The translations under genes and the position numbers were made by a program. The notes under the pieces are model-generated. The model was not told the DNA's origin and made no database searches. It was given only the letters and a program-made list of their open reading frames with translations. Positions 38,068 through 46,617 of a stretch of 64,000 nucleotides of DNA are shown piece by piece (the stretch's first letter is position 1; each line of letters opens with the position of its first letter). The DNA is taken from positions 1-64,000 of the forward strand of contig NZ_PABT01000038.1 in NCBI RefSeq assembly GCF_002699205.1, in the 5' to 3' direction. The DNA is from Allomuricauda sp. Lineage in GTDB: Bacteria > Bacteroidota > Bacteroidia > Flavobacteriales > Flavobacteriaceae.

Positions 38068-39069
38068 ATGGGAAAGAGCCTTTTAACAATACTATTATTT
38101 TTGTGCTCTTTTCAATTTACGATAGCACAAAATGATGGTTTAAAATGGTTGGATATTGAATTGTCAAACTATTCGTATCCTTATGACGTATCCACTATAG
38201 CATTGGAAATACAAGGGCAGAATTTAAAAATGGCCTACATGGATGTCAAGCCTGAAAATTACAATGGGAAAAACGTCCTTTTATTTCACGGAAAAAACTT
38301 CAATGGTGCCTATTGGAAAACGACTATCGAAGCTTTGACCAATGAAGGTTTTCGTGTCATAGTTCCCGATCAAATAGGTTTCGGGAAATCTTCCAAACCA
38401 CAATATTTTCATTATACCTTTCAACAATTGGCACAAAACAACAAAGCATTGTTGGATACTTTAAAAATTGACAAGACAGCTGTTTTGGGACATTCCATGG
38501 GTGGAATGCTAGCTGCCCGTTTTACCTTGATGTATCCGGATATGACTGAAAAATTGATTTTGGAAAACCCGATCGGTCTGGAAGATTGGAAATTAAAAGT
38601 GCCCTATCAACCCGTTGATTGGTGGTACCAAAATGAACTTAAAAAGAATTATGAAAGCATAAAGAAGTATCAATTGGTAAATTACTATGACAACAAATGG
38701 AAACCTGAATATGATGAATGGGTAAACCTACTTGCGGGTTGGACACTTAATTCAAATTATAAAACAATAGCCTGGAACAATGCCTTGACCTATGATATGA
38801 TTTTCACACAACCGGTGGTATATGAATTCAAAAATATCTCCGCACCCACATTGCTTATTATTGGCACAAGGGACAGAACCGCTTTGGGCAAACCCTTAGT
38901 TTCAGAAGAAGTACGAAAAACCATGGGGCTATATAACGAATTGGGAAAGAAAACACAGAAGGAAATACCTGACTCAGAGTTAGTGGAAATAGAAAACGTT
39001 GGACACTTGCCACATATTGAAAAATTTGAAAGTTTCATCGACCCTTTAATAAGGTTTTTGAAAAAATAA
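38068..39069 (+). CDS. Secreted alpha/beta-fold hydrolase
   Basis: 333 residues from the ATG at 38068; an in-frame TTG at 38044 would add eight residues ahead of a clean signal peptide (MGKSLLTILLFLCSFQFTIAQ). Triad by pattern: Ser in 'VLGHSMGGMLAARF', Asp in 'IGTRDRTALG', His in 'VGHLPHIEKF'; the oxyanion turn is 'LFHGKNFNGAYW'. The pattern resembles haloalkane dehalogenase/epoxide hydrolase and proline iminopeptidase relatives; the cap-domain sequence ('PYQPVDWWYQNELKK') gives no firm substrate. A 45-bp repeat starts 21 bases after the stop. Confidence 0.88.
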   Translation: MGKSLLTILLFLCSFQFTIAQNDGLKWLDIELSNYSYPYDVSTIALEIQGQNLKMAYMDVKPENYNGKNVLLFHGKNFNGAYWKTTIEALTNEGFRVIVPDQIGFGKSSKPQYFHYTFQQLAQNNKALLDTLKIDKTAVLGHSMGGMLAARFTLMYPDMTEKLILENPIGLEDWKLKVPYQPVDWWYQNELKKNYESIKKYQLVNYYDNKWKPEYDEWVNLLAGWTLNSNYKTIAWNNALTYDMIFTQPVVYEFKNISAPTLLIIGTRDRTALGKPLVSEEVRKTMGLYNELGKKTQKEIPDSELVEIENVGHLPHIEKFESFIDPLIRFLKK

Positions 39070-39432
39070 CGGTTGCCGATAACAAGGTAAACCGTTACAC
39101 AACCCTATAATAATCAAAACGACCGGTATAAACGCCTGTGAAATTTCCTTGGGGATACGTTCGCGCTAACAGAAATCGGAAAAGGGATTTTCCCAATAAT
39201 ACTTTTCCCCTACGTTCCAAAATGTTGACCACCAAACGTTAAAACCCCATTGATCCCATGTTGTTTTTCGTTAACTTGCGCAACAGGCACATTGGCTATA
39301 AGTGCATGTTCTTCCCCACACCTGAAAATCCTCATCGGTTTTCAACGTGGTGTGTCCTTGCTAAGTTTGTACAAATCCATGCAATTGGGAGCCAAACCGT
39401 TGATAAAGATCTCAAACAAAATTCAGAATTCA
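39070..39432. other. Intergenic region with hairpin and repeat copy
   Basis: 363 bases. An 8-base inverted repeat TAACGGTT/AACCGTTA (39067-39074 and 39090-39097) begins at the hydrolase stop codon and overlaps repeat copy A. TAAGTTTG at 39362-39369 is a candidate -7 box for the AstE/AspA-like gene, 64 bases before its ATG. A frame extending upstream from that gene to 39250 has no signal peptide and is not thought to be coding. Confidence 0.4.
39090..39134 (+). repeat. Post-gene repeat, copy A
   Basis: 45 bases beginning AACCGTTACACAACCC, matching copy B (40492-40539) at 39 of 45 positions with one 3-base gap. The core ATAATAATCA and CGGTATAA are identical in both. It lies 20 bases after the alpha/beta-hydrolase stop. 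Confidence 0.75.
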
Positions 39433-40479
39433 ATGAAAACAATACTATTATCTCTTTCGATAATTTTTATGGCCCAAGTCACTCTTGCACAGAATGCATT
39501 TCAAAAAGCTTTCAATTCGGAAATAAAATCTTCAAGAGCAAACGTCCGTATCGAATTTTCCGATGATACCGGGAATTCTGCCCACCTACCAATATCCATC
39601 ATAAAAGGTGAAACCGAAGGACCTGTTTTTACCATTATTGCCGGAATTCATGGTTACGAATACCCACCAATCATTGCGACACAGGATTTGCTGAAAGAAA
39701 TCGAAGTAGAGAATCTTAAAGGAACTTTGATCGTTGTTCCCATTGCCAACGTCTCTTCTTTTTTTACGCGGACTCCATTTATCAATCCTCAAGACCAGAA
39801 AAATTTAAACAACGTATTCCCTGGAAAAAAAGATGGCACAATTACCGAACAGTTAGCCTATTTTATAACTAAAAATATTATTTCCGTAAGTGATGTTGTA
39901 CTTGATGTTCATGGCGGTGATGCCTGTGAAGATTTGATTCCCTTTGTTTGTTATTACAACAACACCCAAAAACCAAATCAAACTGCATTGGCAAAAAAAC
40001 TCTCTGAAAATAGCGGTTTCCAGTATATCGTTTCCTATCCATATAATATTTCGAATACGGATCCCGCAAAGTATGCGTTCAAACAAGCTGTTCAAAATGG
40101 AAAAACGGCATTGAGCATTGAATGTGGTAAATTAGGTAATGTACAGCGGGAGAATGTGGATCTCATAAAGAAAGGAATTTACAATATGTTGGCTACCATG
40201 AAAATGTATGGGAATGGTAGTGGACCCCATAACAATATCACCTATAAAAACAATCAAACCTATATCAATGCCAACGTTAAGGGAATATTTTACAGTGAAT
40301 ACAAGGCCGGTGATGCAGTTAAAAAAAATGATGTCGTAGGATATACTACGGATGAATTTGGAAGTATCTTAGAAACCTACAGGGCACCAAAAGATGGCAT
40401 CATTTTATATATGCTCGCAACGCCACCAATCAATATTGATGATACTGTAATGTGCATCAGTTCGTTTATTGAAAACTGA
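39433..40479 (+). CDS. Secreted succinylglutamate desuccinylase/aspartoacylase-family zinc hydrolase
   Basis: 348 residues from the ATG at 39433, which starts the signal peptide MKTILLSLSIIFMAQVTLAQ; the frame is open further upstream to 39250 but that extension has no export signal. M14-like AstE/AspA fold: 'IIAGIHGYEYPP' gives the first His and Glu zinc ligands, 'VVLDVHGGDACED' the second His. 'ALSIECGKLGN' near residue 230 matches the Glu-containing C-terminal part of the catalytic domain, and the tail forms a small beta domain ('AGDAVKKNDVVGY', biotinyl-like). It probably cuts an amide or acyl-amino acid. Repeat copy B follows 12 bases after the stop. Confidence 0.87.
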   Translation: MKTILLSLSIIFMAQVTLAQNAFQKAFNSEIKSSRANVRIEFSDDTGNSAHLPISIIKGETEGPVFTIIAGIHGYEYPPIIATQDLLKEIEVENLKGTLIVVPIANVSSFFTRTPFINPQDQKNLNNVFPGKKDGTITEQLAYFITKNIISVSDVVLDVHGGDACEDLIPFVCYYNNTQKPNQTALAKKLSENSGFQYIVSYPYNISNTDPAKYAFKQAVQNGKTALSIECGKLGNVQRENVDLIKKGIYNMLATMKMYGNGSGPHNNITYKNNQTYINANVKGIFYSEYKAGDAVKKNDVVGYTTDEFGSILETYRAPKDGIILYMLATPPINIDDTVMCISSFIEN

Positions 40480-40491
40480 TTTTCCAACAAC

Positions 40492-40539
40492 AACCGTTGC
40501 ACAAGCCCATAATAATCAGAAAAAACACCGGTATAACCG
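40492..40539 (+). repeat. Post-gene repeat, copy B
   Basis: 48 bases beginning AACCGTTGCACAAGCC; aligns with copy A at 39090-39134. It follows the AstE/AspA-like gene, so the two copies bracket that gene in direct orientation, 1.4 kb apart. Confidence 0.75.
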
Positions 40540-40946
40540 TTTTTAAAGCTGTTTTTATCTTTATATCACTGGGCATCCTATATTTGTTTGGTGCCCACAA
40601 GTGATTATTCAAGTCCGTGGAACTTGTTTTTTACGATATATGATAAAATACGCCTTCCCTCTCCTTTATGGGAATTTCCGTTAGAATTTCAGATACTTCC
40701 AAGAGGTTATGGGAGGTTGCGGAGAGGTGGACTGTCCTGTTCGCCTGCTCCTGTTCCATGGTGTTTATCACCTTATTGTACAGCCATGGTGCGAACCAAA
40801 CCATCCGCAAAAAATTGATTTAATATCCAATAGAAGTAGTTCCGTTGACATCAATTTTGCTTCGACCCGCCATAACATCCTGGCCCTTGGCCCTTCGGTT
40901 CAGTGACAAAACATCCAACACGGTATCGTTTGATGAGATATCCTTC

Positions 40947-40983
40947 ATTTATTTTAATGCAACTAAGTTGCATTAAAATAAAT
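40947..40983. promoter_or_regulatory. Operator palindrome (probable Fur/Zur-family site)
   Basis: Perfect 18-base arms around one A; core TGCAACTAAGTTGCA (40958-40972). The right arm contains the TTG of the -33 box, so a bound repressor would block RNA polymerase. A related site is at 54017-54043. Confidence 0.75.
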
Positions 40984-40997
40984 TATGCATAAATTTG
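40968..40997 (+). promoter_or_regulatory. Promoter of the oxidoreductase-MerC operon
   Basis: TTG (40968-40970), exactly 19 bases, TAAATTTG (40990-40997): a full consensus match, 28 bases before the ATG at 41026. The -33 TTG lies inside the palindrome. Confidence 0.75.
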
Positions 40998-41025
40998 CAA
41001 TAACTATTTCAACGCCACACCCCAT

Positions 41026-41946
41026 ATGGAAGAGAACAAGATATACGACGTCATTATAATAGGTGGAAGCTATGCTGGTCTTTCGGCAGCGTTGTCACTT
41101 GGAAGGTCCCTGAGGAAAACCCTGATCATCGATGCCGGGGAACCCTGTAACAAACAAACCCCACATTCCCATAATTTTTTGACACATGATGGAACGCCTC
41201 CGAGCAAAATCACCTTGTTGGCAAAAAAACAAGTAGCCGCCTATGACAGTATATCATTTGTTGTTGGATTCGCCACAAAAGTGGATACCCATGAAAATGG
41301 TTTTGTGGTCCACTTGGAGAATGGGGCATTTTATGAAGGAAAAAAAATCATTCTGGCAACGGGCATCAAGGACCTGATGCCCGAAATCCCAGGTTTTCAA
41401 GATTGCTGGGGGATATCCGTGATACATTGTCCGTACTGCCATGGATACGAGTACCGTGGCAAAAAAATTGGTTTGTTGGCCAAGCCCGAACAGGCCTTTC
41501 ATTTGGCTTCCCTCCTGCTCAACCTCGGTAACGATATTACCATCATGCAAGTGGAACCCTCAGCTTTTACAAAAGAACAGTTGAAGACCCTGCATCAACA
41601 CAATATTAAAATCCTGAACAATAATGTGACGGCAATCGAACATAAAACCGGGTACCTACAACAAGTAATACTCGATAATGGTGAAAAGTTATCGTTCTCG
41701 GCAATTTATGCAGGATTGCCCTTTGAGCAACACTCAGCTATTCCAACAAGCTTAAAATGTGAGCTTACGGAACAAGGGTACATTAAAACAGACCATTTTC
41801 AAAAGACCTCCGTCCCTGGAGTGTTCGCCTGTGGTGACAACTGCGTTCCCATGCGATCTGTCGCACAAGCCGTGGCATCGGGGAACATTGCCGGCGCCGT
41901 GGCCAATATGGAACTTTCACAAGAATCATTTATACCAATTTCATGA
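41026..41946 (+). CDS. NAD(P)/FAD-dependent oxidoreductase, thioredoxin-reductase-like
   Basis: 306 residues. Two nucleotide-binding domains of the low-molecular-weight TrxR family: FAD motif 'VIIIGGSYAGLSAALSLGRS' near the start, a 'CPYCHGYEYRGKKIGLLAKP' block with the CxxC where the redox disulfide sits in TrxR, and the C-terminal FAD motif 'GVFACGDNCVPM' (with an extra Cys). Its substrate is unknown. It is the first gene under the operator palindrome, and its stop overlaps the next ATG (ATGA), so it belongs to the metal-responsive operon. The redox Cys could protect against thiol-metal stress; that is inference. Confidence 0.9.
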   Translation: MEENKIYDVIIIGGSYAGLSAALSLGRSLRKTLIIDAGEPCNKQTPHSHNFLTHDGTPPSKITLLAKKQVAAYDSISFVVGFATKVDTHENGFVVHLENGAFYEGKKIILATGIKDLMPEIPGFQDCWGISVIHCPYCHGYEYRGKKIGLLAKPEQAFHLASLLLNLGNDITIMQVEPSAFTKEQLKTLHQHNIKILNNNVTAIEHKTGYLQQVILDNGEKLSFSAIYAGLPFEQHSAIPTSLKCELTEQGYIKTDHFQKTSVPGVFACGDNCVPMRSVAQAVASGNIAGAVANMELSQESFIPIS

Positions 41947-42329
41947 AGATAAGAACATCCACATTTGACATCGTTGCCCTTACAAGTTCTCTGATCTGTG
42001 CCGTCCATTGTGCGGCTGTTCCCATTTTACTGTCATTTTCTTCCTTGTCCAGCCTGCATTTCTTGCACAATCCTCTAATTGAATGGACCTTTATCGGAAT
42101 TGGAGTAGTGTTCGTTTTTGTTTCCTTATGGCCAAGCTACAGAAAAAAGCATCGAAGAGCCAGACCGTTACTTATTGCTGCCGCTGGTTTTATACTGATT
42201 GCAATAAGCAGATTGGATTTTGGGGAAACCTGGGAGACCGTAAATACGGTAAGTGGGGCACTATTGGTTTCCATGGCCCATTTTATCAATTGGAAAATGT
42301 TGCGTCATGCGTGTAGACACAAACTGTGA
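41943..42329 (+). CDS. MerC domain protein
   Basis: 128 residues with four membrane helices. The first helix ends in 'SSLICAVHCAAVPILLSF', the MerC-type Cys/His metal motif (CxxHC), followed by a helix pair around residues 45-60 and 75-90 and a last one at ~102-118. MerC imports mercury in Gram-negative operons, but short MerC-like proteins in Bacteroidota occur beside Fur/Zur-type genes and probably concern other metals. Start overlaps the oxidoreductase stop by four bases; the next gene begins 70 bases downstream. Confidence 0.88.
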   Translation: MKIRTSTFDIVALTSSLICAVHCAAVPILLSFSSLSSLHFLHNPLIEWTFIGIGVVFVFVSLWPSYRKKHRRARPLLIAAAGFILIAISRLDFGETWETVNTVSGALLVSMAHFINWKMLRHACRHKL

Positions 42330-42399
42330 TTTTCTCCGGCCCGCTTAAAACAGAACTTTAATATCACCTTAACATATTTTATAATAACTTTATTGCCCA

Positions 42400-42705
42400 A
42401 TGCAAAAAGGCTACGTGAAACATAGTATCGGCTTTTTCTTTTTGACCATTTTCCTTATGGTAAAAATGGCCGGTCTTCACGTGTTGGCCCATGACGGTGA
42501 CCAAGACCACTACGCACATTGTATAGTTTGCGACCATATCGTCAAGAGCCAATTTGTACCGGAAATATCTCCCATAGGTACCGACTACACGGTTTTGGAC
42601 ATTGAGCCTATCCCCGGACAGCAGGTTTCCAAACAGTATGAATTCCTTTCTGACGGCCTTATAGCCACCAACTTACTTTTCTACAGGCCGCCCCCACGTT
42701 TGTAA
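42400..42705 (+). CDS. Small exported His/Cys metal-binding protein
   Basis: 101 residues. A signal-type segment (residues ~9-28) is followed at once by 'AHDGDQDHYAHCIVCDHIVK', which packs four His, two Cys (CxxC) and four Asp into 20 residues: a likely zinc or copper site facing the periplasm. The rest has no motif. The size and position after MerC, plus the metal-binding head, suggest a small periplasmic carrier or sensor; family name unknown to me. It follows MerC by 70 bases without a terminator, so is likely in the same operon. Confidence 0.7.
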   Translation: MQKGYVKHSIGFFFLTIFLMVKMAGLHVLAHDGDQDHYAHCIVCDHIVKSQFVPEISPIGTDYTVLDIEPIPGQQVSKQYEFLSDGLIATNLLFYRPPPRL

Positions 42706-43054
42706 CCCTATCAATTTGGTTTTTGTATTCTTGATCATTTGGGACACGGGTACTTTTCATGGCGCAGTATCATATTGTAGCATAACGGTGCACTTTGGAA
42801 ATCCATTCCAATATGTACCACCAGCCATAGATTCCCATACGATTTATCGATTATAGATTTTGAAATATTCTTGCTGAAGACCAAAAATAGGCCGTTATAT
42901 CAGAGCGTTCAACGTTAAGGCCCCACGAATTTGGTCCTGTCCATATTGACAGTTCCCCAATGTTTTCACTTCAGCTTGCACAGACAAAAACCACAGGTTC
43001 CGAACAAAGCAGATGTCAATTGACTTTGACCATACACAACCAAAATAAACCACT
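42706..43054. other. Intergenic region upstream of the ABC-exporter run
   Basis: 349 bases without a gene. I looked for the TGCAAC-N3-GTTGCA operator and for TTG-N17-23-TAnnTTTG and found no good match to either; the nearest -7-like string is TGACTTTG shortly before the ATG. How this nine-gene run is controlled is therefore not visible. Confidence 0.45.
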
Positions 43055-43771
43055 ATGATAACCACAGACAAGCTTACCAAAAAATTCGGCGATTTTACCG
43101 CGGTCGACAACCTTGACCTCTCCGTAAAAGAAGGGGAAATACTCTGCTTGCTGGGCGCAAACGGGGCCGGCAAATCCACCACCATAAACATGTTGTTGGG
43201 CTTTATCAAACCAACTTCGGGTACCGCCAAAATAAATGGTCTCGATGTAATCAAAAACAACCTGAAAACAAAGGAATCCATTACCTACATCCCCGAAAAC
43301 CTAATGCTCTACCCTAGCCTAACGGCCCTTGAAAACCTGGATTATTTTGCAGGAATAGCAGGAAAAGAACTATCTCCACAAATGCTAACGGATTTTTTAA
43401 AAGAGGCTGGTCTGCAAGAAGAAGCTTTTCAAAAACGCATATCCACTTTTTCAAAAGGGATGCGCCAAAAAGTAGGGATCGCCCTTGCCCTGGCCAAGGA
43501 TACCAAGGTGTTGTTGTTGGATGAGCCCACCTCTGGCCTAGACCCAAAGGCCAGTAATGAATTTGGGGCATTGCTACAAAAACTAAAGAAGAAAGGGGTG
43601 GCCATACTAATGGCCACGCATGACCTGTTCAGGGCCAAGGAAGTGGCCACCCATATCGGAATTATGAAAGACGGCAAATTACGCCAGCAGTTCGTGGCCG
43701 AGAACATTTCTCTTTCAGAATTGGAAACGGCTTACCTAGATACCATGAACTATAAAGAGGCCTTATCATGA
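43055..43771 (+). CDS. ABC transporter ATPase (CcmA/NosF-like, ABC-2 exporter)
   Basis: 238 residues. Walker A 'GANGAGKST', Q-loop region 'YIPENLMLYPSL', signature 'STFSKGMRQKV', Walker B 'VLLLDEPTSGLDP', switch His in 'ATHDLF'. It belongs to the ABC-2 type exporters and pairs with the two DUF3526 permeases downstream; its stop overlaps the first permease start (ATGA). The exported molecule is unknown. First gene of a run of nine that also holds zinc-related genes. Confidence 0.93.
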   Translation: MITTDKLTKKFGDFTAVDNLDLSVKEGEILCLLGANGAGKSTTINMLLGFIKPTSGTAKINGLDVIKNNLKTKESITYIPENLMLYPSLTALENLDYFAGIAGKELSPQMLTDFLKEAGLQEEAFQKRISTFSKGMRQKVGIALALAKDTKVLLLDEPTSGLDPKASNEFGALLQKLKKKGVAILMATHDLFRAKEVATHIGIMKDGKLRQQFVAENISLSELETAYLDTMNYKEALS

Positions 43772-45174
43772 TTACAAAAACCTTTTATAAAGAAAGCAAA
43801 GAATTGTGGAGAGATGGCCGGGTCCGTATCACATTCACCATTGTGGTCTTACTTTTAGGAATCGCTGTTTGGATCAGTGCCCGTCAATATCAAAATATTA
43901 ATGAACAACATCAAATAGCCCAAAAGGCGGAAAGGGAAGTTTGGGACAACCAAGGAGAGAAAAACCCACATTCCGCGGCTCATTATGGCACTTACGCATT
44001 TAAGCCAAAATACCCATTATCCTTAGTGGATCAAGGAGTGGACAAGTACGTGGGTACCTCCATTTTTCTTGAGGCACATAAACGAAACGAAGCGCAGTTC
44101 AGTGCCGCGGCGGACCAAACAGGCTTGTCAAGGTTCGGTGACCTGACCCCAGACTTTATTTTGCTTTTTATTATTCCATTGCTCATTATTCTCTTGGGAT
44201 ACAACAGCTTTACCAAAGAACGGGAAATGGGTACATTGACCTTATTAAAAAGTCAGGGCATTGTACCTTGGAAATGGGCATTGGGCAAATGGACGGCCCT
44301 TTTCTTTCCTGTTCTAGTGATCACCACACTGTTATTTCTGATTACCGGAATAGTATTGTCCAACCTCAAAGATTTTGGGGTGTTCCATTGGGGATCCCTG
44401 TTCTCTTTGTTTTTGGTATACATCGGATATTATATCATTTTCATCAACATTGTCCTGTTCATTTCGTTAAAGGCCTCAAAATCAGGAATCGCATTGGTGC
44501 TGTCACTTTCGGTATGGATTTTGGCTTGTTTGGCAGCCCCCAAGGCCGCTAGTAATATTGCCGAGACCAAATACCCTTATCCTACCCGGCAAGAATTTGC
44601 TTCCAATGTCCTAAAAGACAAACAAAATGGGTTGGATGGCCACAATCCATGGAGCAAAGAATCTAAAATGTTGGAACAAGAGGTTCTTGCCGAATATGGT
44701 GTTGACAGCATTCATAAACTACCTTTTAATTTTGATGCCTACCGCATGCAAAAAGGAGAAGAACACGAAGCCGAGATTTATTTTAAACATTACAATTACT
44801 TAAAAGAACAATATTCTAAACAATCGAATCTATACCAAAGCTTGGCCATAGTATCACCGTACCTTCCCACAAGGTTTTTAAGCATGGCCATTGCCAGAAC
44901 CGATTATACCGCGCATTGGGACTTTTCAGATGCCGCTGAAGATTATCGGATTGCGACACAAAAGTTTTTGAACACAAATTTTGCCGAAAATTCTTCCTAC
45001 GGTGAATGGGGGTACAAGGCCGATGCCGATTTTTGGGAAAAACTTCCCGACTTCGATTATACCCCTCCAGAGCTAAACGCCATACTATCGACCAATGCCT
45101 CTAGCCTATATATTCTCGGGGCATGGATAGCCATATCCTTTGGCCTGTTCCTTATAACCACCAAAACCATTTAG
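43768..45174 (+). CDS. ABC-2 permease with large extracytoplasmic loop (DUF3526 type)
   Basis: 468 residues. Helix 1 at ~residues 20-40 is followed by a soluble extracytoplasmic loop of ~90 residues, then a five-helix block (residues ~130-270). A second ~170-residue soluble segment precedes the last helix at the C-terminus. The pattern is that of DUF3526 ABC permease subunits, which occur in Bacteroidota in pairs with one ATPase. The start overlaps the ATPase stop; the next permease starts two bases after this stop. Confidence 0.88.
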   Translation: MITKTFYKESKELWRDGRVRITFTIVVLLLGIAVWISARQYQNINEQHQIAQKAEREVWDNQGEKNPHSAAHYGTYAFKPKYPLSLVDQGVDKYVGTSIFLEAHKRNEAQFSAAADQTGLSRFGDLTPDFILLFIIPLLIILLGYNSFTKEREMGTLTLLKSQGIVPWKWALGKWTALFFPVLVITTLLFLITGIVLSNLKDFGVFHWGSLFSLFLVYIGYYIIFINIVLFISLKASKSGIALVLSLSVWILACLAAPKAASNIAETKYPYPTRQEFASNVLKDKQNGLDGHNPWSKESKMLEQEVLAEYGVDSIHKLPFNFDAYRMQKGEEHEAEIYFKHYNYLKEQYSKQSNLYQSLAIVSPYLPTRFLSMAIARTDYTAHWDFSDAAEDYRIATQKFLNTNFAENSSYGEWGYKADADFWEKLPDFDYTPPELNAILSTNASSLYILGAWIAISFGLFLITTKTI

Positions 45175-45176
45175 CT

Positions 45177-46604
45177 ATGTTGCGATACAATTTTAAATAT
45201 GAATTAAGGCTTTTACTGCGTAGTCGTTGGATTCAAATATTGAGTCTTATATTATTGGTGCTTTTTGGCTTTTCTACCTTTAATGGAATTGAAAAGGTAG
45301 AAAAAAGGAAAAATGATATTTTAACCGCCAAACAACAGGTAAAAGAGTCAGACGCGGCCATGCTTAAACTCTTGGACTCTGTGGAACGCGGTTTAGAGGT
45401 CAGCGCGTCCCCTTGGACCATCCCCACCAACCCTATGAACGTGGGCAACCACCATCCGAGGGTAGCGGCCATGGAACCTCAACCGATGGCCTTCGTTTCT
45501 ACGGGGCAGGCAGATTTGTTTACCCATTATATTAAGCCAACGGTTTCAGGAGACGATTTTGCCCTGAACTTTACAGAAATGACCAGTCCGGTTCAGCTTC
45601 TTTTTGGAAGTTTTGACCTGGCCTTTGTCATTGTTTATCTCTTGCCGTTGCTCATCATTGCCTTCACCTATAATGTGCTATCCGCAGAAAAAGAACAAGG
45701 CTCTCTTCGCTTATTGGCATCACAACCAATATCCATCCGAAAATGGGTGTTCCAAAAACTCATTCTTCGCTTTTTTTGGTTGTCCGTTTTGGTCATCCTT
45801 TCCTTATTGGTCGTCTTTTTTCTGATAGGTGTTGAACCTTTGGAATGGACCAGTACATTAAGTTTATTGGGGCTCACCATATGCTATATGCTCTTTTGGT
45901 TTGCTTTGGCGTTTTTAGTGAATTTATTTGTTGGCAGTTCGGCCAAAAATGCCGTCTCGCTGATTATGCTATGGGTCATATTTGTTCTCTTGGCCCCTTC
46001 GGTGCTCAATCAACTCGGAAACACACTTTACCCCATGCCGTCCCGCACACTAATGATCAACGAAATGCGGGAGCATAAGGCAGAAGTAACCAAAAGGCAA
46101 GATGAAATTTTGGACAATTTTCTTCGCGACCATCCGGAATATGCCATAAACGACACCACCCAATCCAGAAACTTTTACCATAGCTATATGGCTTCACAAA
46201 AGGTCGTAAAAGAAGCTCTAGAGCCTATTGTAAGTTCCTACGAACTGCAACTGCACAAACAACAAGAGTGGTCCAAAAAACTACAATGGTTGTCACCGGC
46301 CATCGTGGCACAGGAGTCTTTGAACCAATTGGCCGGAACCTCCACGGCAGATTATGAGGATTACCGTGACCAAGTAATCGGTTTTGCCGAAACATGGAGA
46401 GAACATTTAATGGCCTATTTGTACAACAACAAACCTTTTGGCCAACAAGATTATTCGTCCCTACCAAATTTTCAATTTTCATATGCCTCCAATACAACAA
46501 TGGGGGTATCGGCTTTGGTATTGCTTTTGGTTGCCGGGGCATTGTTGGTCTTTGGTTTTGCAGTACAGGGAAAGTCACAAAAAAGAGGATTGTTGAGTAA
46601 TTAA
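45177..46604 (+). CDS. ABC permease, DUF3526 type (second subunit)
   Basis: 475 residues from the ATG at 45177; a more upstream frame start at 45123 lies inside the preceding gene. Helix 1 at ~residues 15-35; then a soluble loop to ~135, a helix block at ~145-285, a charged loop to ~430 and a final helix. It shares the overall plan of the previous permease, so both likely arose by duplication and form a heterodimeric channel. The COG0523 GTPase starts 13 bases downstream. Confidence 0.88.
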   Translation: MLRYNFKYELRLLLRSRWIQILSLILLVLFGFSTFNGIEKVEKRKNDILTAKQQVKESDAAMLKLLDSVERGLEVSASPWTIPTNPMNVGNHHPRVAAMEPQPMAFVSTGQADLFTHYIKPTVSGDDFALNFTEMTSPVQLLFGSFDLAFVIVYLLPLLIIAFTYNVLSAEKEQGSLRLLASQPISIRKWVFQKLILRFFWLSVLVILSLLVVFFLIGVEPLEWTSTLSLLGLTICYMLFWFALAFLVNLFVGSSAKNAVSLIMLWVIFVLLAPSVLNQLGNTLYPMPSRTLMINEMREHKAEVTKRQDEILDNFLRDHPEYAINDTTQSRNFYHSYMASQKVVKEALEPIVSSYELQLHKQQEWSKKLQWLSPAIVAQESLNQLAGTSTADYEDYRDQVIGFAETWREHLMAYLYNNKPFGQQDYSSLPNFQFSYASNTTMGVSALVLLLVAGALLVFGFAVQGKSQKRGLLSN

Positions 46605-46617
46605 ATATATACATAGA

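Larger units (their letters stand above)
40480..41025. other. Intergenic region with repeat copy B, operator and promoter
   Basis: 546 bases. Repeat copy B is at 40492-40539; the operator palindrome and promoter of the next operon are at 40947-40997. Between them the minus strand has two frames in line (40820-40948 and 40631-40804), separated by one TAA, that read like protein; they may be a decayed gene, but I recognise no family. The plus-strand frames there have no protein-like features. Confidence 0.4.

Noticed and set aside
39067..39140. Integron attC site for the post-gene repeat
   Set aside because: The inverted repeat is suggestive, but the GTTRRRY/RYYYAAC core sequences do not fit in either copy and no integrase gene is in the window.
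39250..39432. N-terminal extension of the AstE/AspA-like protein
   Set aside because: The inner ATG at 39433 starts a clean signal peptide; the extension includes a Cys/Ser-rich chance sequence and the candidate -7 box.
40588..40906. Plus-strand frames of 65-76 codons in the gap before the operator
   Set aside because: Pro/Ser/Cys-rich chance composition, mutually overlapping, no start context.
42706..43054. Possible operator before the ABC-exporter run
   Set aside because: The best string (around GCATAACGGTGCA) matches only one half-site with a change; no consensus promoter nearby.
42895..43281. 128-codon minus-strand frame over the start of the ABC ATPase
   Set aside because: It is the shadow of the Walker A region of the real gene on the other strand.
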